Positions 42,727-52,019 are shown, counted from the first letter of the stretch. The stretch: 64,000 nt of DNA from Streptomyces sp. SID13031 (GCF_010548305.1 NZ_JAAGLV010000019.1:98248-162247); one strand, 5' to 3'. The notes: generated by a model not told the origin, from the letters alone. A program made the numbers and translations.

Positions 42727-43621
42727 TCAGAACAGAGCCTCTTGGTCGTCCTGCCGTGGCGCTGGGTCGAGTTTCTCCAGCCGGACGGTGAGTTCGGCAT
42801 CCGCAGGCGCCCGTCCGAGCGTCCACCCGGCCAGCAGATGAGTGTCGAGCAGGAGCAGCCCGGCCCTCGTGTCGAGGTACAGATCGGTCCCGATCGCGCT
42901 GACGATCCGCCCGACGATCACACCGCCGGCCACCGGCCCAGCCATCACCACCTCGGCGCGCAACCCATCCTCGGGCAGTCCGTAGCGCGCGACATGATCA
43001 CTCACTCGCGGCTCGCACCGAACCTGCCCATCGGGCCAGGCCAACTCGGCCGTTCGCTCAACGACGGACAAGAGCCCGGTACTACGTTCCGCCACGCCCC
43101 CCGGCCGCGTCCGCGCCACCCGCTTCCGACTTGTACTGACCCGATCCGGCAGACCGAGCGTCGAGCCGAGCAGAATCTCCACCCGCCGGGCACCCACCAG
43201 ACTGCCGGCCGAAATCATCGTCGAGGCCAACGCCCCCTGCTCCAGCAACCGCGCCTCACCCCGCTCGACGGCGGTGATTCCAACCTTGATCACGCTCCCG
43301 TGGTGGGCGAGATAGACGGAGTACCGCCGAGGATCATCCAACCGCGTATCCGTGGCAACCGAGTTGCTCCGCTCCATCGCATGACAGTCAGCACATTGCC
43401 CACTACGCCCACCCGCCGCCAGCACAGTCCGCGTAGAACACTCCAACCGCCGCCCCGCCCGCCAAATGCCCACACAACGCCGATCGCGCCCAAACACGAG
43501 ACAGCTCAGTCCCAAGCCGCAGTGGACTCCCCTGCCCATTTCCCGCCCACTCAAGCTGAGCAACCCCGCCCTTCCACCCAGCTCCGGTCACACGCCAAGC
43601 AGAGGCCTGGGCTTCATCCAT
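42727..43621 (-). pseudogene. DUF2797 family gene with an apparent frameshift
   Basis: The downstream frame (to 42727) encodes the bulk of a DUF2797 protein: GRDRRCVG, CADCHAMERSNSVATDT, VYLAHHGSVIKVGITAVERG, RLLEQGALAS. The N-terminal part of the family (AWRVTGAGWKGGVAQLEW, SPLRLGTELS) lies in the frame beginning at ATG 43621, offset by one base. The join must fall at about 43490-43520. Removing one base restores a single protein of about 298 residues. DUF2797 proteins have Cys clusters suggesting zinc binding; function unknown. Either a true inactivating mutation, a sequencing error, or (less likely) a programmed +1 shift. Confidence 0.75.
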
Positions 43622-43648
43622 CCGGCATTCCTACCACCGCGAGACAAG

Positions 43649-43747
43649 TGTCAACGTACGTCGACATACCTATGATGTCGCCGTACGTTTACATTCTATC
43701 TGTGTCGACGTACGCTGACAAAATAGACATGTCAACGTACGTCAGCA
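43649..43747 (+). promoter_or_regulatory. hipBA operator array: four 18-bp palindromes, 27-bp period
   Basis: O1 TGTCAACGTACGTCGACA (43649-43666), O2 TGTCGCCGTACGTTTACA (43676-43693), O3 TGTCGACGTACGCTGACA (43703-43720), O4 TGTCAACGTACGTCAGCA (43730-43747). All share a CGTACG core. Starts are spaced exactly 27 bp apart. TATGAT (43671-43676) and other -10-like hexamers fall between sites, so bound repressor would cover the promoter. Four operators before hipBA are also known in E. coli, with a different sequence. Confidence 0.9.
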
Positions 43748-43759
43748 GAGGGGCGAAGC

Positions 43760-44053
43760 GTGGAGATCCACACCCCACAGGCTTTCGGGGCAACCGCGCG
43801 CGGTCAGCGCCAAAGGTTGCACTTGACCCAGGCAGCCTTGGCCGAAGCCGCAGGCGTTTCCAGAGCGTGGCTGACCGAGTTCGAACGAGGCAAGCCCACG
43901 GTCGAACTCGGGCTGGTCCTGGCTGTCATCGCAGCACTCGGCATCACCGTCGAACTTCGCGTCGGTGACCCGCATGCGCCGTCGGCAGAGCAGGAGACCA
44001 ACGAGCTGAACACCCTGCTCGAGGACTACTCCCGGCGCGACGATCATGCCTGA
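43760..44053 (+). CDS. hipB: HipB-like antitoxin, XRE-type HTH repressor
   Basis: A 97-residue Xre-family protein. The helix-turn-helix lies at about 13-62 (GATARGQRQRLHLTQAALAEAAGVSRAWLTEFERGKPTVELGLVLAVIAALG in parts). GTG start with GAGGGG upstream. It overlaps hipA by 8 bp. It should bind the four operators just upstream and neutralise the HipA kinase; the array design supports autorepression. Confidence 0.92.
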   Translation: MEIHTPQAFGATARGQRQRLHLTQAALAEAAGVSRAWLTEFERGKPTVELGLVLAVIAALGITVELRVGDPHAPSAEQETNELNTLLEDYSRRDDHA

Positions 44054-45326
44054 CCTCCACTTGCTTCTGGGCCAGGAGGTCGCCGGCACAGTAAGTCGGA
44101 CGCCAACGGGTTCCCTGTCCTTCACCTACGACTCCGGCTATGTCGCAAGGAAGTCGGCGACACCGATCTCGGTCTCGATGCCACTCCAGGTCGCGGTGCA
44201 CACCGACCGTCAGATCAGCCCGTGGCTTTGGGGACTACTTCCCGACAACGACGCCGTGCTGAATCGATGGGCGCGCGAATTCCAGGTATCCACCAGGTCG
44301 CCCTTCGCTCTCCTTGCGACTCCCCTGGGTGAGGACTGCCCAGGAGCTGTCCAGTTGATTCCGCCAGATCGACTGGACGCGGTACGCACTGATCCCCCGT
44401 CGGCTGCTGACATCGACTGGCTCACCGAGGCGCAAGTGGCCCAGCGGCTCCGGGATCTCAAGACTGATAGCACGGCCTGGCTCGGCGCGAGCCGGACCGG
44501 ACGATTCAGTCTGGCCGGCGCGCAGGCCAAAACAGCGCTGTTCCGCGACGGACAGCGATGGGGGCAGCCGCTGGGGGCTCTTGCTACCTCGCACATCCTC
44601 AAGCCCGCCATCACCGGCCTGGACGACCACGATCTGAACGAACACCTCTGCCTGTCAGCGATGCGCGCTGCAGGTCTGCAAGCGGTGCAAACCTGGATCG
44701 AACGCTTCGAGGACCAAAGTGCGATCGTCGTCCGCCGCTACGATCGCTCCATCCGGGGGGACGAGCAGATCCGCACCCACCAAGAAGATCTGTGCCAAGC
44801 GCTCGGCGTGCATCCGGAGAACAAATATCAGAACCAGGGCGGACCAGGCCCTCGCGAGATCGCAGAGCTGTTCCGTCGAGTAATGCCACGAGCGGCTGCC
44901 CGCGAAGCCACCGAGGCCTTTCTCGACGCGCTTGTGTGGAACTGGGTGATTGCAGGCACTGACGCACATGCCAAGAACTACTCGTTGCTCCTGTCCAAGC
45001 GTGAGGTCATCCTCGCACCGTTCTACGACGTCGCCTCCGCACTGCCTTATGACATCGCCGAACAGAAGCCGCGGCTCGCCATGAAGTTTGGCAATGACTA
45101 TCGCATCAACCCAGGCAATAGCCCCTGGCGTCATCTCGCGACGGCGTTGCAGCTGCCTGAGGACGTCGTTCGCAGCCGCGCCGGCAGCGTCATCGCTGTT
45201 GTGCCAGATGCTTTCTCCACCGCAGCCGCCGATCCAGCAATGCAGGCTCTTGGCAGCTCACTCCCACAACGCCTTGTCAATCTTGTAGCAGCGCGGGCAA
45301 CTCGATGCGCGAAATACCTGCAGTAG
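44046..45326 (+). CDS. hipA: HipA-like Ser/Thr kinase toxin
   Basis: A 426-residue HipA family kinase. The N-subdomain has the couple GVVxR-like SLSFTYDSGY and SVSMPLQ. ATP-site and catalytic signatures include FSLAGAQAKTAL, HILKPAI, NEHLCLSAMRAAGL, RTHQEDLCQALG, the catalytic loop NWVIAGTDAHAKNYSLL, and LAPFYDVASALPY with the DFG-equivalent Asp. All key residues appear present, so it should be active. Family members phosphorylate targets such as glutamyl-tRNA synthetase and cause dormancy. Overlaps hipB, so production is coupled. Confidence 0.92.
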   Translation: MPDLHLLLGQEVAGTVSRTPTGSLSFTYDSGYVARKSATPISVSMPLQVAVHTDRQISPWLWGLLPDNDAVLNRWAREFQVSTRSPFALLATPLGEDCPGAVQLIPPDRLDAVRTDPPSAADIDWLTEAQVAQRLRDLKTDSTAWLGASRTGRFSLAGAQAKTALFRDGQRWGQPLGALATSHILKPAITGLDDHDLNEHLCLSAMRAAGLQAVQTWIERFEDQSAIVVRRYDRSIRGDEQIRTHQEDLCQALGVHPENKYQNQGGPGPREIAELFRRVMPRAAAREATEAFLDALVWNWVIAGTDAHAKNYSLLLSKREVILAPFYDVASALPYDIAEQKPRLAMKFGNDYRINPGNSPWRHLATALQLPEDVVRSRAGSVIAVVPDAFSTAAADPAMQALGSSLPQRLVNLVAARATRCAKYLQ

Positions 45327-45414
45327 TTCCAGACCCGGCCGGCCGCTCACACCAAGCGGACGACGGAGGAGCGAGTGGCGTAGGGCGCGTGGGCGGGTAC
45401 TTCCGCGGACGTAC

Positions 45415-45744
45415 CTAGGTGGTTTGGTCGGTCATTGTCCAGACGTGGCGCAATGACTGGCCGGCCAGGCCTTCTGGGTTTTGGGCGAAGCTTTCGACGA
45501 ATTGGCTCATGTGGTCCTGCCAGCGGCGGTCGACCGGGTCTTGGGACAGTTGGGCCACCGCGGCTTCGTAGTCGTCGCATTCGACCAGGTGGAACAGGTC
45601 CCGGCCGCTTCGCCAGATGCTCCAGTCGTGGATGCCGGCCTGGTTCATGACGGTGATCAGTTCGGGCCACACGCGGGCGTGCTCGAGCTCGTAGGCCTCT
45701 TCGGTCCCGGGGATCAGCCGGCTGTGCAGTGCTAGGCGGGTCAC
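45415..45744 (-). CDS. rhaM: L-rhamnose mutarotase family protein
   Basis: A 109-residue RhaM-like (dimeric alpha/beta barrel) protein. Characteristic are the catalytic His in LEHARVWPEL, WSIWRSGRDLFHLVECDDY and the C-terminal VWTM. It interconverts anomers of L-rhamnose or a related deoxysugar such as L-fucose. A TATCCT -10-like hexamer only 8 bp before the GTG start, with no ribosome site, suggests a leaderless transcript. It is isolated from other sugar genes, but a deoxysugar-type operon lies 10 kb downstream. Confidence 0.85.
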   Translation of the reverse strand: MTRLALHSRLIPGTEEAYELEHARVWPELITVMNQAGIHDWSIWRSGRDLFHLVECDDYEAAVAQLSQDPVDRRWQDHMSQFVESFAQNPEGLAGQSLRHVWTMTDQTT

Positions 45745-45873
45745 AATCGTGCAGGATACGCCGGGCAGTGACCGAACCGTTATCCGAACTCACCGTGATC
45801 GCCTCGACGTGGCCGGTGGTCCCTGGCAGGTTAAGGGGCTGTCCTGGACACCGCATTCCCAGCAGGAGGACCA

Positions 45874-46635
45874 ATGGTCGAGCGGAGCGCGCCCTGGCCG
45901 CCTGGTACGCCGAACTGGGTGGATCTGGCAGCCGACGACGCCGAGGCTGCAGCCCGGTTCTATGCCGACCTGTTCGGCTGGGAATGCGCGCACCAGGGCA
46001 CCCGCGACTACCGGGTCTGCAAGCTGGACGGCAAGGATGTCGGCGGCATCGGCCCGAAGCAGCCCGGCACCGAGCATCTCCCGAGCCGCTGGACCACCTA
46101 CCTGGCCACCGATCAGCTCGATCACACGCTCACGGCCGTGGCGAAGCAGCAAGGGACGAAACTTCTCGAGCGCGACGTCGAACAGCACGGCCGGATGGCG
46201 ATCGCCGCCGACCCGAACGGCGCGATCTTCGGGCTCTGGCAGGCCACCGACCACATCGGTACCGAGCGTAGTACCGGTCCTGGCAGGCTGGTCTGGAGCG
46301 AGGCGCTGAGCGAGGACTACGAGACCGCGCGCGAGTTCTACACCGCCGTCTTCGGCTATCGCGCCGAGGAGATCGGCGGTTACAGCCGGTACGCCGCCCT
46401 GTACGCGGCCGACAAACCCGTCGCGGGCACCGGCGAACTCCACCCCGACTTCCCGGCCGGTACGCCGCCGCACTGGCTCCCGTATTTCGCCGTGACCAGT
46501 ACCGACGGAACGGTCGACAAAACCACCGCGTCAGGCGGGGAAATCCACGGCGAGCCGCTGGAAACCGACTTCGGCCGGATAGCCGTCCTGACCGACCCCG
46601 AAGGGGCCCGGTTCGCCGTCATCCAGCTCGGCTGA
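45874..46635 (+). CDS. VOC family protein with two glyoxalase-like domains
   Basis: A 253-residue protein of two vicinal-oxygen-chelate modules (about 10-122 and 134-252). Each starts with the pattern PNWVDLAADDAEAAARFYADLFGWE / LVWSEALSEDYETAREFYTAVFGYR and ends DPNGAIFGLWQ / DPEGARFAVIQLG. AGGAGGA precedes the ATG. Members include hydroxylase-like and antibiotic-resistance-like proteins; this one has no assigned substrate. Confidence 0.88.
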   Translation: MVERSAPWPPGTPNWVDLAADDAEAAARFYADLFGWECAHQGTRDYRVCKLDGKDVGGIGPKQPGTEHLPSRWTTYLATDQLDHTLTAVAKQQGTKLLERDVEQHGRMAIAADPNGAIFGLWQATDHIGTERSTGPGRLVWSEALSEDYETAREFYTAVFGYRAEEIGGYSRYAALYAADKPVAGTGELHPDFPAGTPPHWLPYFAVTSTDGTVDKTTASGGEIHGEPLETDFGRIAVLTDPEGARFAVIQLG

Positions 46636-46838
46636 TCCAGCCGTAGCGGCCGATCCGCGCTGTAAATCAAGGCGATTCACCCAGGCAATCGCGAGCCCGA
46701 GGCCAACTTCGGGCGCCGGTCGCGCGTCGTAGGAGTGTCCAGGGTCTGCCGCGTGAGTATTTTCCCCCTCGTGGCAGGCTGGCCACACGCCGAAGACTGT
46801 TCCAGGTGTGTACCCGTCGCCGTGCGAGAGTTGAGAAC

Positions 46839-48746
46839 GTGAAGCGAACTGCTGCCATCGTCTGTCTGAGTGCCGTCCTTGTCACCGCCGGTTGTACCGA
46901 CAGCAAGTCGGGCGACGGGGGCAAGCCAGACCCCAACAACGAGAAGCAAGCCTCGGCGGAGGTGGTGAAGAACTTCGCCGCCGCCTGGGTCAAAGCCTGG
47001 GCGCCGAACGGCAAACCGGAGGAGGCCGCGGCGCTGACCGACACGCCGGCCACGTTCGGCAAGCGGCTCGACGAGGTCGATACCGCGCTGGTCGCCCAGT
47101 CCGTCACCGTGACGCCGCAGGGCGACGCGAAGTGCTCCGACGACAACAACTGCACCCAGGATCTCGCCGTCGAGGCCGACCTACGCGGTATCGGCACGAT
47201 GAAGTGGACCAGTACGGCGACCGCGGTGAAGACCGGAGACGCCTGGAAGATCAAGGCGTCCGGCGACACCATCTACCCGGGGCTGGGCGAGGCGAACTAC
47301 CTCAAGCGCGTCCGGGCGATGCCGGCCCGTGCCTCGATCCTCGACCGCAACGGCCAGGCGCTGACCGCCAACCGGCCGGTCGTGATCGTCGGGGTTGCCT
47401 CCGGCAACGTCGCGACCGCTGCGACGTACGCGGCCTTCACCGCCAAGCTCCAGGTCGACGGCGCCAAGCTGAAGGCCCGCGCGGTCGCCGCGCCGGCCGG
47501 TCAGTTCGTGGACGCGATCACGATCCGCGCGAACGAATGGGAGGCCCTCCGGCCGACCATGGGCAAGCTGCCCGGTGTGCTCACGATGGGCGGCACGCAG
47601 TCGCTCGCGGAGAGCCCGACCTTCGCCCGCTCGGTGCTCGGCACGATGAAGACGGCAACCGCCGACACGCTCAAGAACGCCGGACCGACCGCGTCGGCCA
47701 CCGACCAGGTCGGCACCACCGGCCTGCAGTACTCGGCCCAGCAGCAGCTCGCCGGTACGCCGGGCGGAACGGTCACGTTGCGCGACGGCAAGACCAAGCT
47801 GACGATCAAGACGGTCTTCTCCCAGAAGGGCAAGGCCGGTACGCCGGTCAAGACCACCCTCGACCCGAACCTGCAACGCTTCGCCGAGGCCGCCCTGGCG
47901 ACGAGCAAGCTGCCGGCATCGCTGGTCGCGATCCAGCCGTCGACCGGGCAGATCCTCGCCGCGGCGAACGGGCCGACCCCGACGAGCTACAACCGCGCCT
48001 TCCAGGGCCGGTACGCGCCGGGCTCGACGTTCAAGATCGTCACCTCTGCCGCGTTGCTCGGCAGCGGGCTGACCGCGACGACCGCGCTTCCGTGCACCGA
48101 CACGATCAACGTGTTCGGCAAGACCTTCAAGAACTACGACGGCCTGGCGCCGTACGGCAGCGGGCCGATGCAGAAGGCCTTCAACCAGTCCTGCAACACC
48201 GCGTTCATCTCCCAGCACGCCCGGTTGAAGGCCGACGGGATGACGAAGGCGGCGGCGATGTTCGGGATCGGGCAGGACCTCAAGCTCTCGATCCCGGCGT
48301 ACGGCGGTGAGGTGCCGGCGCCGAAGGACGACGTCGCCGAGGCGGCCTCGATGATCGGCCAGGGCACCGTGACGGCCAGCCCGCTGGCGATGGCGATGGT
48401 GGCGGGCACGGTTCAGCACGGTACTGCGCTGAAGCCGGTGCTCGTCCCGGGCAAGGACCCGGCCGGCCCGGCCGCCAGCCCGTTGCCCGCAGCAACGACT
48501 GCCGCACTGCGCACCTTCATGCGCACCACCGTCACCGGCGGTACCGGCCACGCACTGGCCCCCTACGGCGCGGTCGGCGCGAAGACCGGCACCGCCGAGC
48601 TAGTTGCCAACGGCAAGGTCATCACGAACGGCTGGATGGTCGGCTACCGCGGCGACGTGGCCTTCGCCGTCATCGTCGAAGGCGGCGCCTCCGGCGGCAA
48701 GGCGGCCGGCCCGATCCTCGCCAACTTCCTCAGCAAGTTCAGCTGA
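46839..48746 (+). CDS. Lipoprotein penicillin-binding protein (class B-type transpeptidase)
   Basis: A 635-residue protein. A lipobox (VLVTAGC, Cys about 19) is followed by an NTF2-like MecA_N-type domain (about 35-150) and a dimerisation domain (about 160-330). The transpeptidase domain has the three motifs SxxK (Ser396 in GSTFK), SxN (SCN, 451-453) and KTG (582-584). It cross-links peptidoglycan on the outside of the membrane. The lipid anchor replaces the usual N-terminal helix. GTG start at 46839 gives the proper lipoprotein signal. A strong hairpin follows. Confidence 0.92.
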   Translation: MKRTAAIVCLSAVLVTAGCTDSKSGDGGKPDPNNEKQASAEVVKNFAAAWVKAWAPNGKPEEAAALTDTPATFGKRLDEVDTALVAQSVTVTPQGDAKCSDDNNCTQDLAVEADLRGIGTMKWTSTATAVKTGDAWKIKASGDTIYPGLGEANYLKRVRAMPARASILDRNGQALTANRPVVIVGVASGNVATAATYAAFTAKLQVDGAKLKARAVAAPAGQFVDAITIRANEWEALRPTMGKLPGVLTMGGTQSLAESPTFARSVLGTMKTATADTLKNAGPTASATDQVGTTGLQYSAQQQLAGTPGGTVTLRDGKTKLTIKTVFSQKGKAGTPVKTTLDPNLQRFAEAALATSKLPASLVAIQPSTGQILAAANGPTPTSYNRAFQGRYAPGSTFKIVTSAALLGSGLTATTALPCTDTINVFGKTFKNYDGLAPYGSGPMQKAFNQSCNTAFISQHARLKADGMTKAAAMFGIGQDLKLSIPAYGGEVPAPKDDVAEAASMIGQGTVTASPLAMAMVAGTVQHGTALKPVLVPGKDPAGPAASPLPAATTAALRTFMRTTVTGGTGHALAPYGAVGAKTGTAELVANGKVITNGWMVGYRGDVAFAVIVEGGASGGKAAGPILANFLSKFS

Positions 48747-48758
48747 CCAGCCGAACAC

Positions 48759-48798
48759 CACAGAAGGACCAGCAGACTTTTCCGCTGGTCCTTCTGTG
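48759..48798 (+). terminator. Terminator of the PBP gene
   Basis: CACAGAAGGACCAGC pairs perfectly with GCTGGTCCTTCTGTG (15 bp) around the T-containing loop AGACTTTTCC. Confidence 0.85.
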
Positions 48799-48858
48799 AT
48801 TCCTAAGAAGTCCCTTAACTCGCGGGGTTTCGGGGTTTTCGTCACCTAGAGTGTTGTG

Positions 48859-49167
48859 ATGGAGACCCTGACCTGCCCCAAGTGCCGAGGATCGATGCGT
48901 ACGTATGAGCGCAGCGGCGTCACCGTCGACCAGTGCACCGAGTGCCGCGGCATCTTTCTCGACCGGGGTGAGCTGGAGAAGCTCGTCGACGCCGAGATTT
49001 CCTTCAACGGGCCGCAACCGGTCCAGCAGCCGGTCCAGCAGGTGCAACCGCGGTACGAGGAGAAGCGGTACGAGGACAAGCGCCGCTACGACAACGATCG
49101 CGACCGCTACCAGCAGTACCCGCAGCGCAAGAAGAAGAAGTCCTTCTTCGACGAACTCTTCGACTGA
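48859..49167 (+). CDS. Zinc-ribbon (zf-TFIIB-type) protein
   Basis: A 102-residue protein. An N-terminal zinc ribbon with CPKCRG ... CTECRGIFLDRGELEKL is the TFIIB-like family mark. The C-terminal half is low complexity: a Gln/Pro/Val repeat and then a Tyr/Arg/Asp-rich stretch, ending in RKKKKSFFDELFD. Function unknown; often found near housekeeping genes in actinobacteria. Confidence 0.88.
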   Translation: METLTCPKCRGSMRTYERSGVTVDQCTECRGIFLDRGELEKLVDAEISFNGPQPVQQPVQQVQPRYEEKRYEDKRRYDNDRDRYQQYPQRKKKKSFFDELFD

Positions 49168-49201
49168 CCCGGGCTGACCGCTGACCGGCCGGCCGACGCC
49201 G

Positions 49202-49513
49202 CTAGTGGTGCCGGCCGTGCAGGGCGGGTTCGCGTTCCTCTTCGGTGATCCCGCCCCAGACGCCGTACATCTCGCCGACCGTCAGCGCGTGCTCGGCGCA
49301 CTGGCGGCGGACGGGGCAGGTGCCGCACAGCGATTTGGCGAGTACTTCGCGGGCGCGTTTGCGCAGCCCGCGTTCGGACTCGGCGGCGAAGAACAGCTCG
49401 GGGTTCACGTCCTGGCAGGCGGCGCGATCATGCCATTCCCAGTTCTCGATGATCGCGGAGGGCAGGCCCTCGGGCGCTTTGGTGACCGCCCCGGCGGGCG
49501 GCTTGCGCCTCAT
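49202..49513 (-). CDS. WhiB family Fe-S transcription factor
   Basis: A 103-residue Wbl protein. The four cluster-binding cysteines are in RAACQD and SLCGTCPVRRQC (C...CxxC...C). The turn GVWGG and the basic/acidic tail TEEEREPALHGRHH follow. It probably holds a 4Fe-4S cluster sensing O2/NO and controls transcription with a sigma factor. The start at MRRKPP is chosen because it gives the usual length; a GTG/ATG further upstream (up to 49627) would add up to 38 residues. Confidence 0.9.
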   Translation of the reverse strand: MRRKPPAGAVTKAPEGLPSAIIENWEWHDRAACQDVNPELFFAAESERGLRKRAREVLAKSLCGTCPVRRQCAEHALTVGEMYGVWGGITEEEREPALHGRHH

Positions 49514-49634
49514 CGGCGGATCCGGAGTCGTTCGGCCTTCATAGCCATCACAGACACCTCGTACCTGGTCGGGTTCCCGACGGCTGTCTGCATAGCCGCC
49601 GGCACCCGACCAAGTACCCACCGTCAAACGTCGG

Positions 49635-52019
49635 CTACTTCGAGACGACGATCCGCATCGAGGTGCCCTGCTGGGTCAGCACCCGGATCTTCACCCCGGC
49701 GTGCGGCACCTTGACGCCGTACGACGGGATCTTCGACGTCCAGAAGTCGTTCCGGTCATCGAAGGCCGGTACTGCGGCCGCGCCGCGCACGTAGTTCTTC
49801 TTGCCGGCCACGGTGAGGTTGAGCGAATCCGACTTCTGCAACCCGAAGGTCGCGTCGTAGCTCTGGATCGTGCTCCGCCAGTAGGCCCCGTCGAGCCGGA
49901 CCCGCGGCTCCGGGTTCGCGTCGATCGGCAGCCACTGCCCCTGACCGGGGTGGACGGCCGTCTCGTTGTTCGACTGGGAGGTGTCCCAGTACGACACGAG
50001 CAGCCCGTCCTGGTACCCGAAGTGTTCGACCCAGTTCGGCCGCGGTGCGCCGACGAAGTTGTACGGGCCGTACTGCAGGTACTTGTTGAAGGAGTTGTAG
50101 GTGTAGTTCGACGCGAGGTAGTAGTTGTCGTACTGCCGCGTCACCGACTCGCCGGCCGGCTCGAACCCGGTCGCCGTCCACCCGTTCACGCCGCTCTCCG
50201 CGCCGTCGTCGAGCAGCGTCTTGCCACCCGCCGTCAGCTTGATGTCATCGGCGAAGAAGCCCAGTTCGTGCGTCGCCGCGTCGGTCGCGTACCGGAACCG
50301 CAGGTCGATCGTCTTCCCCGCGAACGCGGACAGGTCGAACTTCGCCGGCTGCCAGCCCGAGCTGTCCCCGTCGATACCGTTCGCCTCGGCCGCCTTGGTG
50401 ATACTGCCCGGGATCGCCGTCCAGCCCGACCCGTCGTTCACCTCGATGTAGGCGTAGTCGCAGGCATCCGGGCCGCAGTCCTCGATCTTCCAGTTCGCCT
50501 GGAAGTCCAGCGACGCCTTGCCCGCCGGCAGGGTGACCTTGCGGGTGAGCGTGTTCGACAGCTTGTCGCCCGTGCCGCTCCACCACGACTTGGTACCGGC
50601 GACAGGCTTGACGAGTTGCGTCGTCACCTTCTTCTTCGGCAGGACGACCACGACGCCCTGGGCCCGCTTCGAGTTGTACTCGTGCGGGCCGAGGTCGACC
50701 GTCCTGGTCTGCCCCGCCTTCACCGTCTCGTAGTCGAGCCAGCCGAGCTGCAGCTTGTCCCAGGTACCGAGATCCTGCGGCTTCAGCCCGATGCCGACGT
50801 CACCCTTGGCGCCGGAGCGGGACTGCGACATCACGCTCCACCAGTTCACCGGGTTCTGGCTCGGCTGCCCGGAGGTGTCGTAGTGGTCGGGCAGCCCGAG
50901 GTCGTGCCCGTACTCGTGCGCGAACACGCTCAGGCCGCCGTTCTCCGGCTGGATCGTGTAGTCGCCGATCCACAACCCCGTGCTGCCGAGCTGGGTGCCG
51001 CCGAGCTTGTTGACCGACGGTCCGCTGGTGTGGTTGCTGAAGGCGTACCAGCGGTGCGACCAGATCGCGTCCTCACCCTGCTGCGGGTCACCGTCGGCCT
51101 GGTCGCCGCCGGAGTGGACGATCTGGAAGTGGTCGATGTACCCGTCCGGCTCGTTGAAGTTGCCGTCGCCATCGAAGTCGTAGCGGTCCCACTGGTCGTA
51201 CGACGCGAGCGTGGACTTGATCTGCGCGTCGGTCTTGCCGGCCGCTTCCTGGCCCTTGACCCACTGCGCGACGGCGTCGCTGATCAGGTTCCAGGTGTTG
51301 CCGCAGATGGTGTCGTCGCACGGGTAGCCGTTGCTCCGGCCGTACCGCGCCTCGTTGTAGGGCACCTTCACCCAGTCCGAGACGGTGCCGTCGACGCTGT
51401 ACCGGCCCGACGACTGCTTCTCGTAGTACGTCTTCACCGAATCGCCCTTGCCGAAGTACAGCTGGCGATAGTGATCGGGTGAGTAGTCGGCCTGCCAGAT
51501 GGTGGAGTTGTCGGTACTCCGGTCCGGCGCAGGGATCGCGTTGTGCACCGGACCGTCGAAGGTGGCCGGCCCGTCGGTGTCCGGGTCGGTGTCCTTGTCC
51601 GGGAAGTCCGGGTGCCGCTGGTCGCCGAACTCGGCCAGGATCACGAAGATCCTGTCGGTCTTCTCCCGCGCCAGCTCGACGTACTGGTCCTTGCGCTTGG
51701 CCAGGACCTTGTCCCGGGCGCTGGTCGCCGGGCGCGCCACTTCCTGGCCGACCTTGACCACCTTGCTGGTGCCGCGCTGCTCGACCTTCGCCGTGCCGTT
51801 CAGCACATTCGCCAAGGCACGTTCGCGCAGGTCACGGCGCTTGTCCTCGAGGGCGTTGGGTAGTTCGTCCGGTCCGGCCTTGACCGCGGCCGGACCGCTG
51901 GGGGCATCACCGTCGGCCGGAGCCGGTCCGGCGACAGACTGCGGCAACTGGCCGAGCCCGGTCAGTACCGCGAGACTCAAGACCCCGATGGCCGTCGTCC
52001 GTGCGGGTTCGAAGCGCAC
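49635..52019 (-). CDS. Secreted M6 family metallopeptidase (immune inhibitor A-like)
   Basis: A 794-residue exported protease. The signal peptide starts at GTG 52019 (RFEPARTTAIGVLSLAVLTGLGQLPQSVA) with AGGAGGA upstream. A propeptide region of about 100 residues comes next. The zinc motif FAHEYGHDLGLPDHYD contains His368, Glu369 and His372. NFNEPDGYIDHFQIVHSGG and the C-terminal immune-inhibitor A region, with its NNETAVHPGQGQWLP-type end, complete the M6 pattern. It digests proteins outside the cell. Single-gene unit. Confidence 0.93.
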   Translation of the reverse strand: MRFEPARTTAIGVLSLAVLTGLGQLPQSVAGPAPADGDAPSGPAAVKAGPDELPNALEDKRRDLRERALANVLNGTAKVEQRGTSKVVKVGQEVARPATSARDKVLAKRKDQYVELAREKTDRIFVILAEFGDQRHPDFPDKDTDPDTDGPATFDGPVHNAIPAPDRSTDNSTIWQADYSPDHYRQLYFGKGDSVKTYYEKQSSGRYSVDGTVSDWVKVPYNEARYGRSNGYPCDDTICGNTWNLISDAVAQWVKGQEAAGKTDAQIKSTLASYDQWDRYDFDGDGNFNEPDGYIDHFQIVHSGGDQADGDPQQGEDAIWSHRWYAFSNHTSGPSVNKLGGTQLGSTGLWIGDYTIQPENGGLSVFAHEYGHDLGLPDHYDTSGQPSQNPVNWWSVMSQSRSGAKGDVGIGLKPQDLGTWDKLQLGWLDYETVKAGQTRTVDLGPHEYNSKRAQGVVVVLPKKKVTTQLVKPVAGTKSWWSGTGDKLSNTLTRKVTLPAGKASLDFQANWKIEDCGPDACDYAYIEVNDGSGWTAIPGSITKAAEANGIDGDSSGWQPAKFDLSAFAGKTIDLRFRYATDAATHELGFFADDIKLTAGGKTLLDDGAESGVNGWTATGFEPAGESVTRQYDNYYLASNYTYNSFNKYLQYGPYNFVGAPRPNWVEHFGYQDGLLVSYWDTSQSNNETAVHPGQGQWLPIDANPEPRVRLDGAYWRSTIQSYDATFGLQKSDSLNLTVAGKKNYVRGAAAVPAFDDRNDFWTSKIPSYGVKVPHAGVKIRVLTQQGTSMRIVVSK

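Noticed and set aside
43649..43747. Possible mini-CRISPR array (four repeats, equal spacing)
   Set aside because: Repeats are 18-bp palindromes with 9-bp spacers, far too short, no cas genes; they precede hipB and fit operators.
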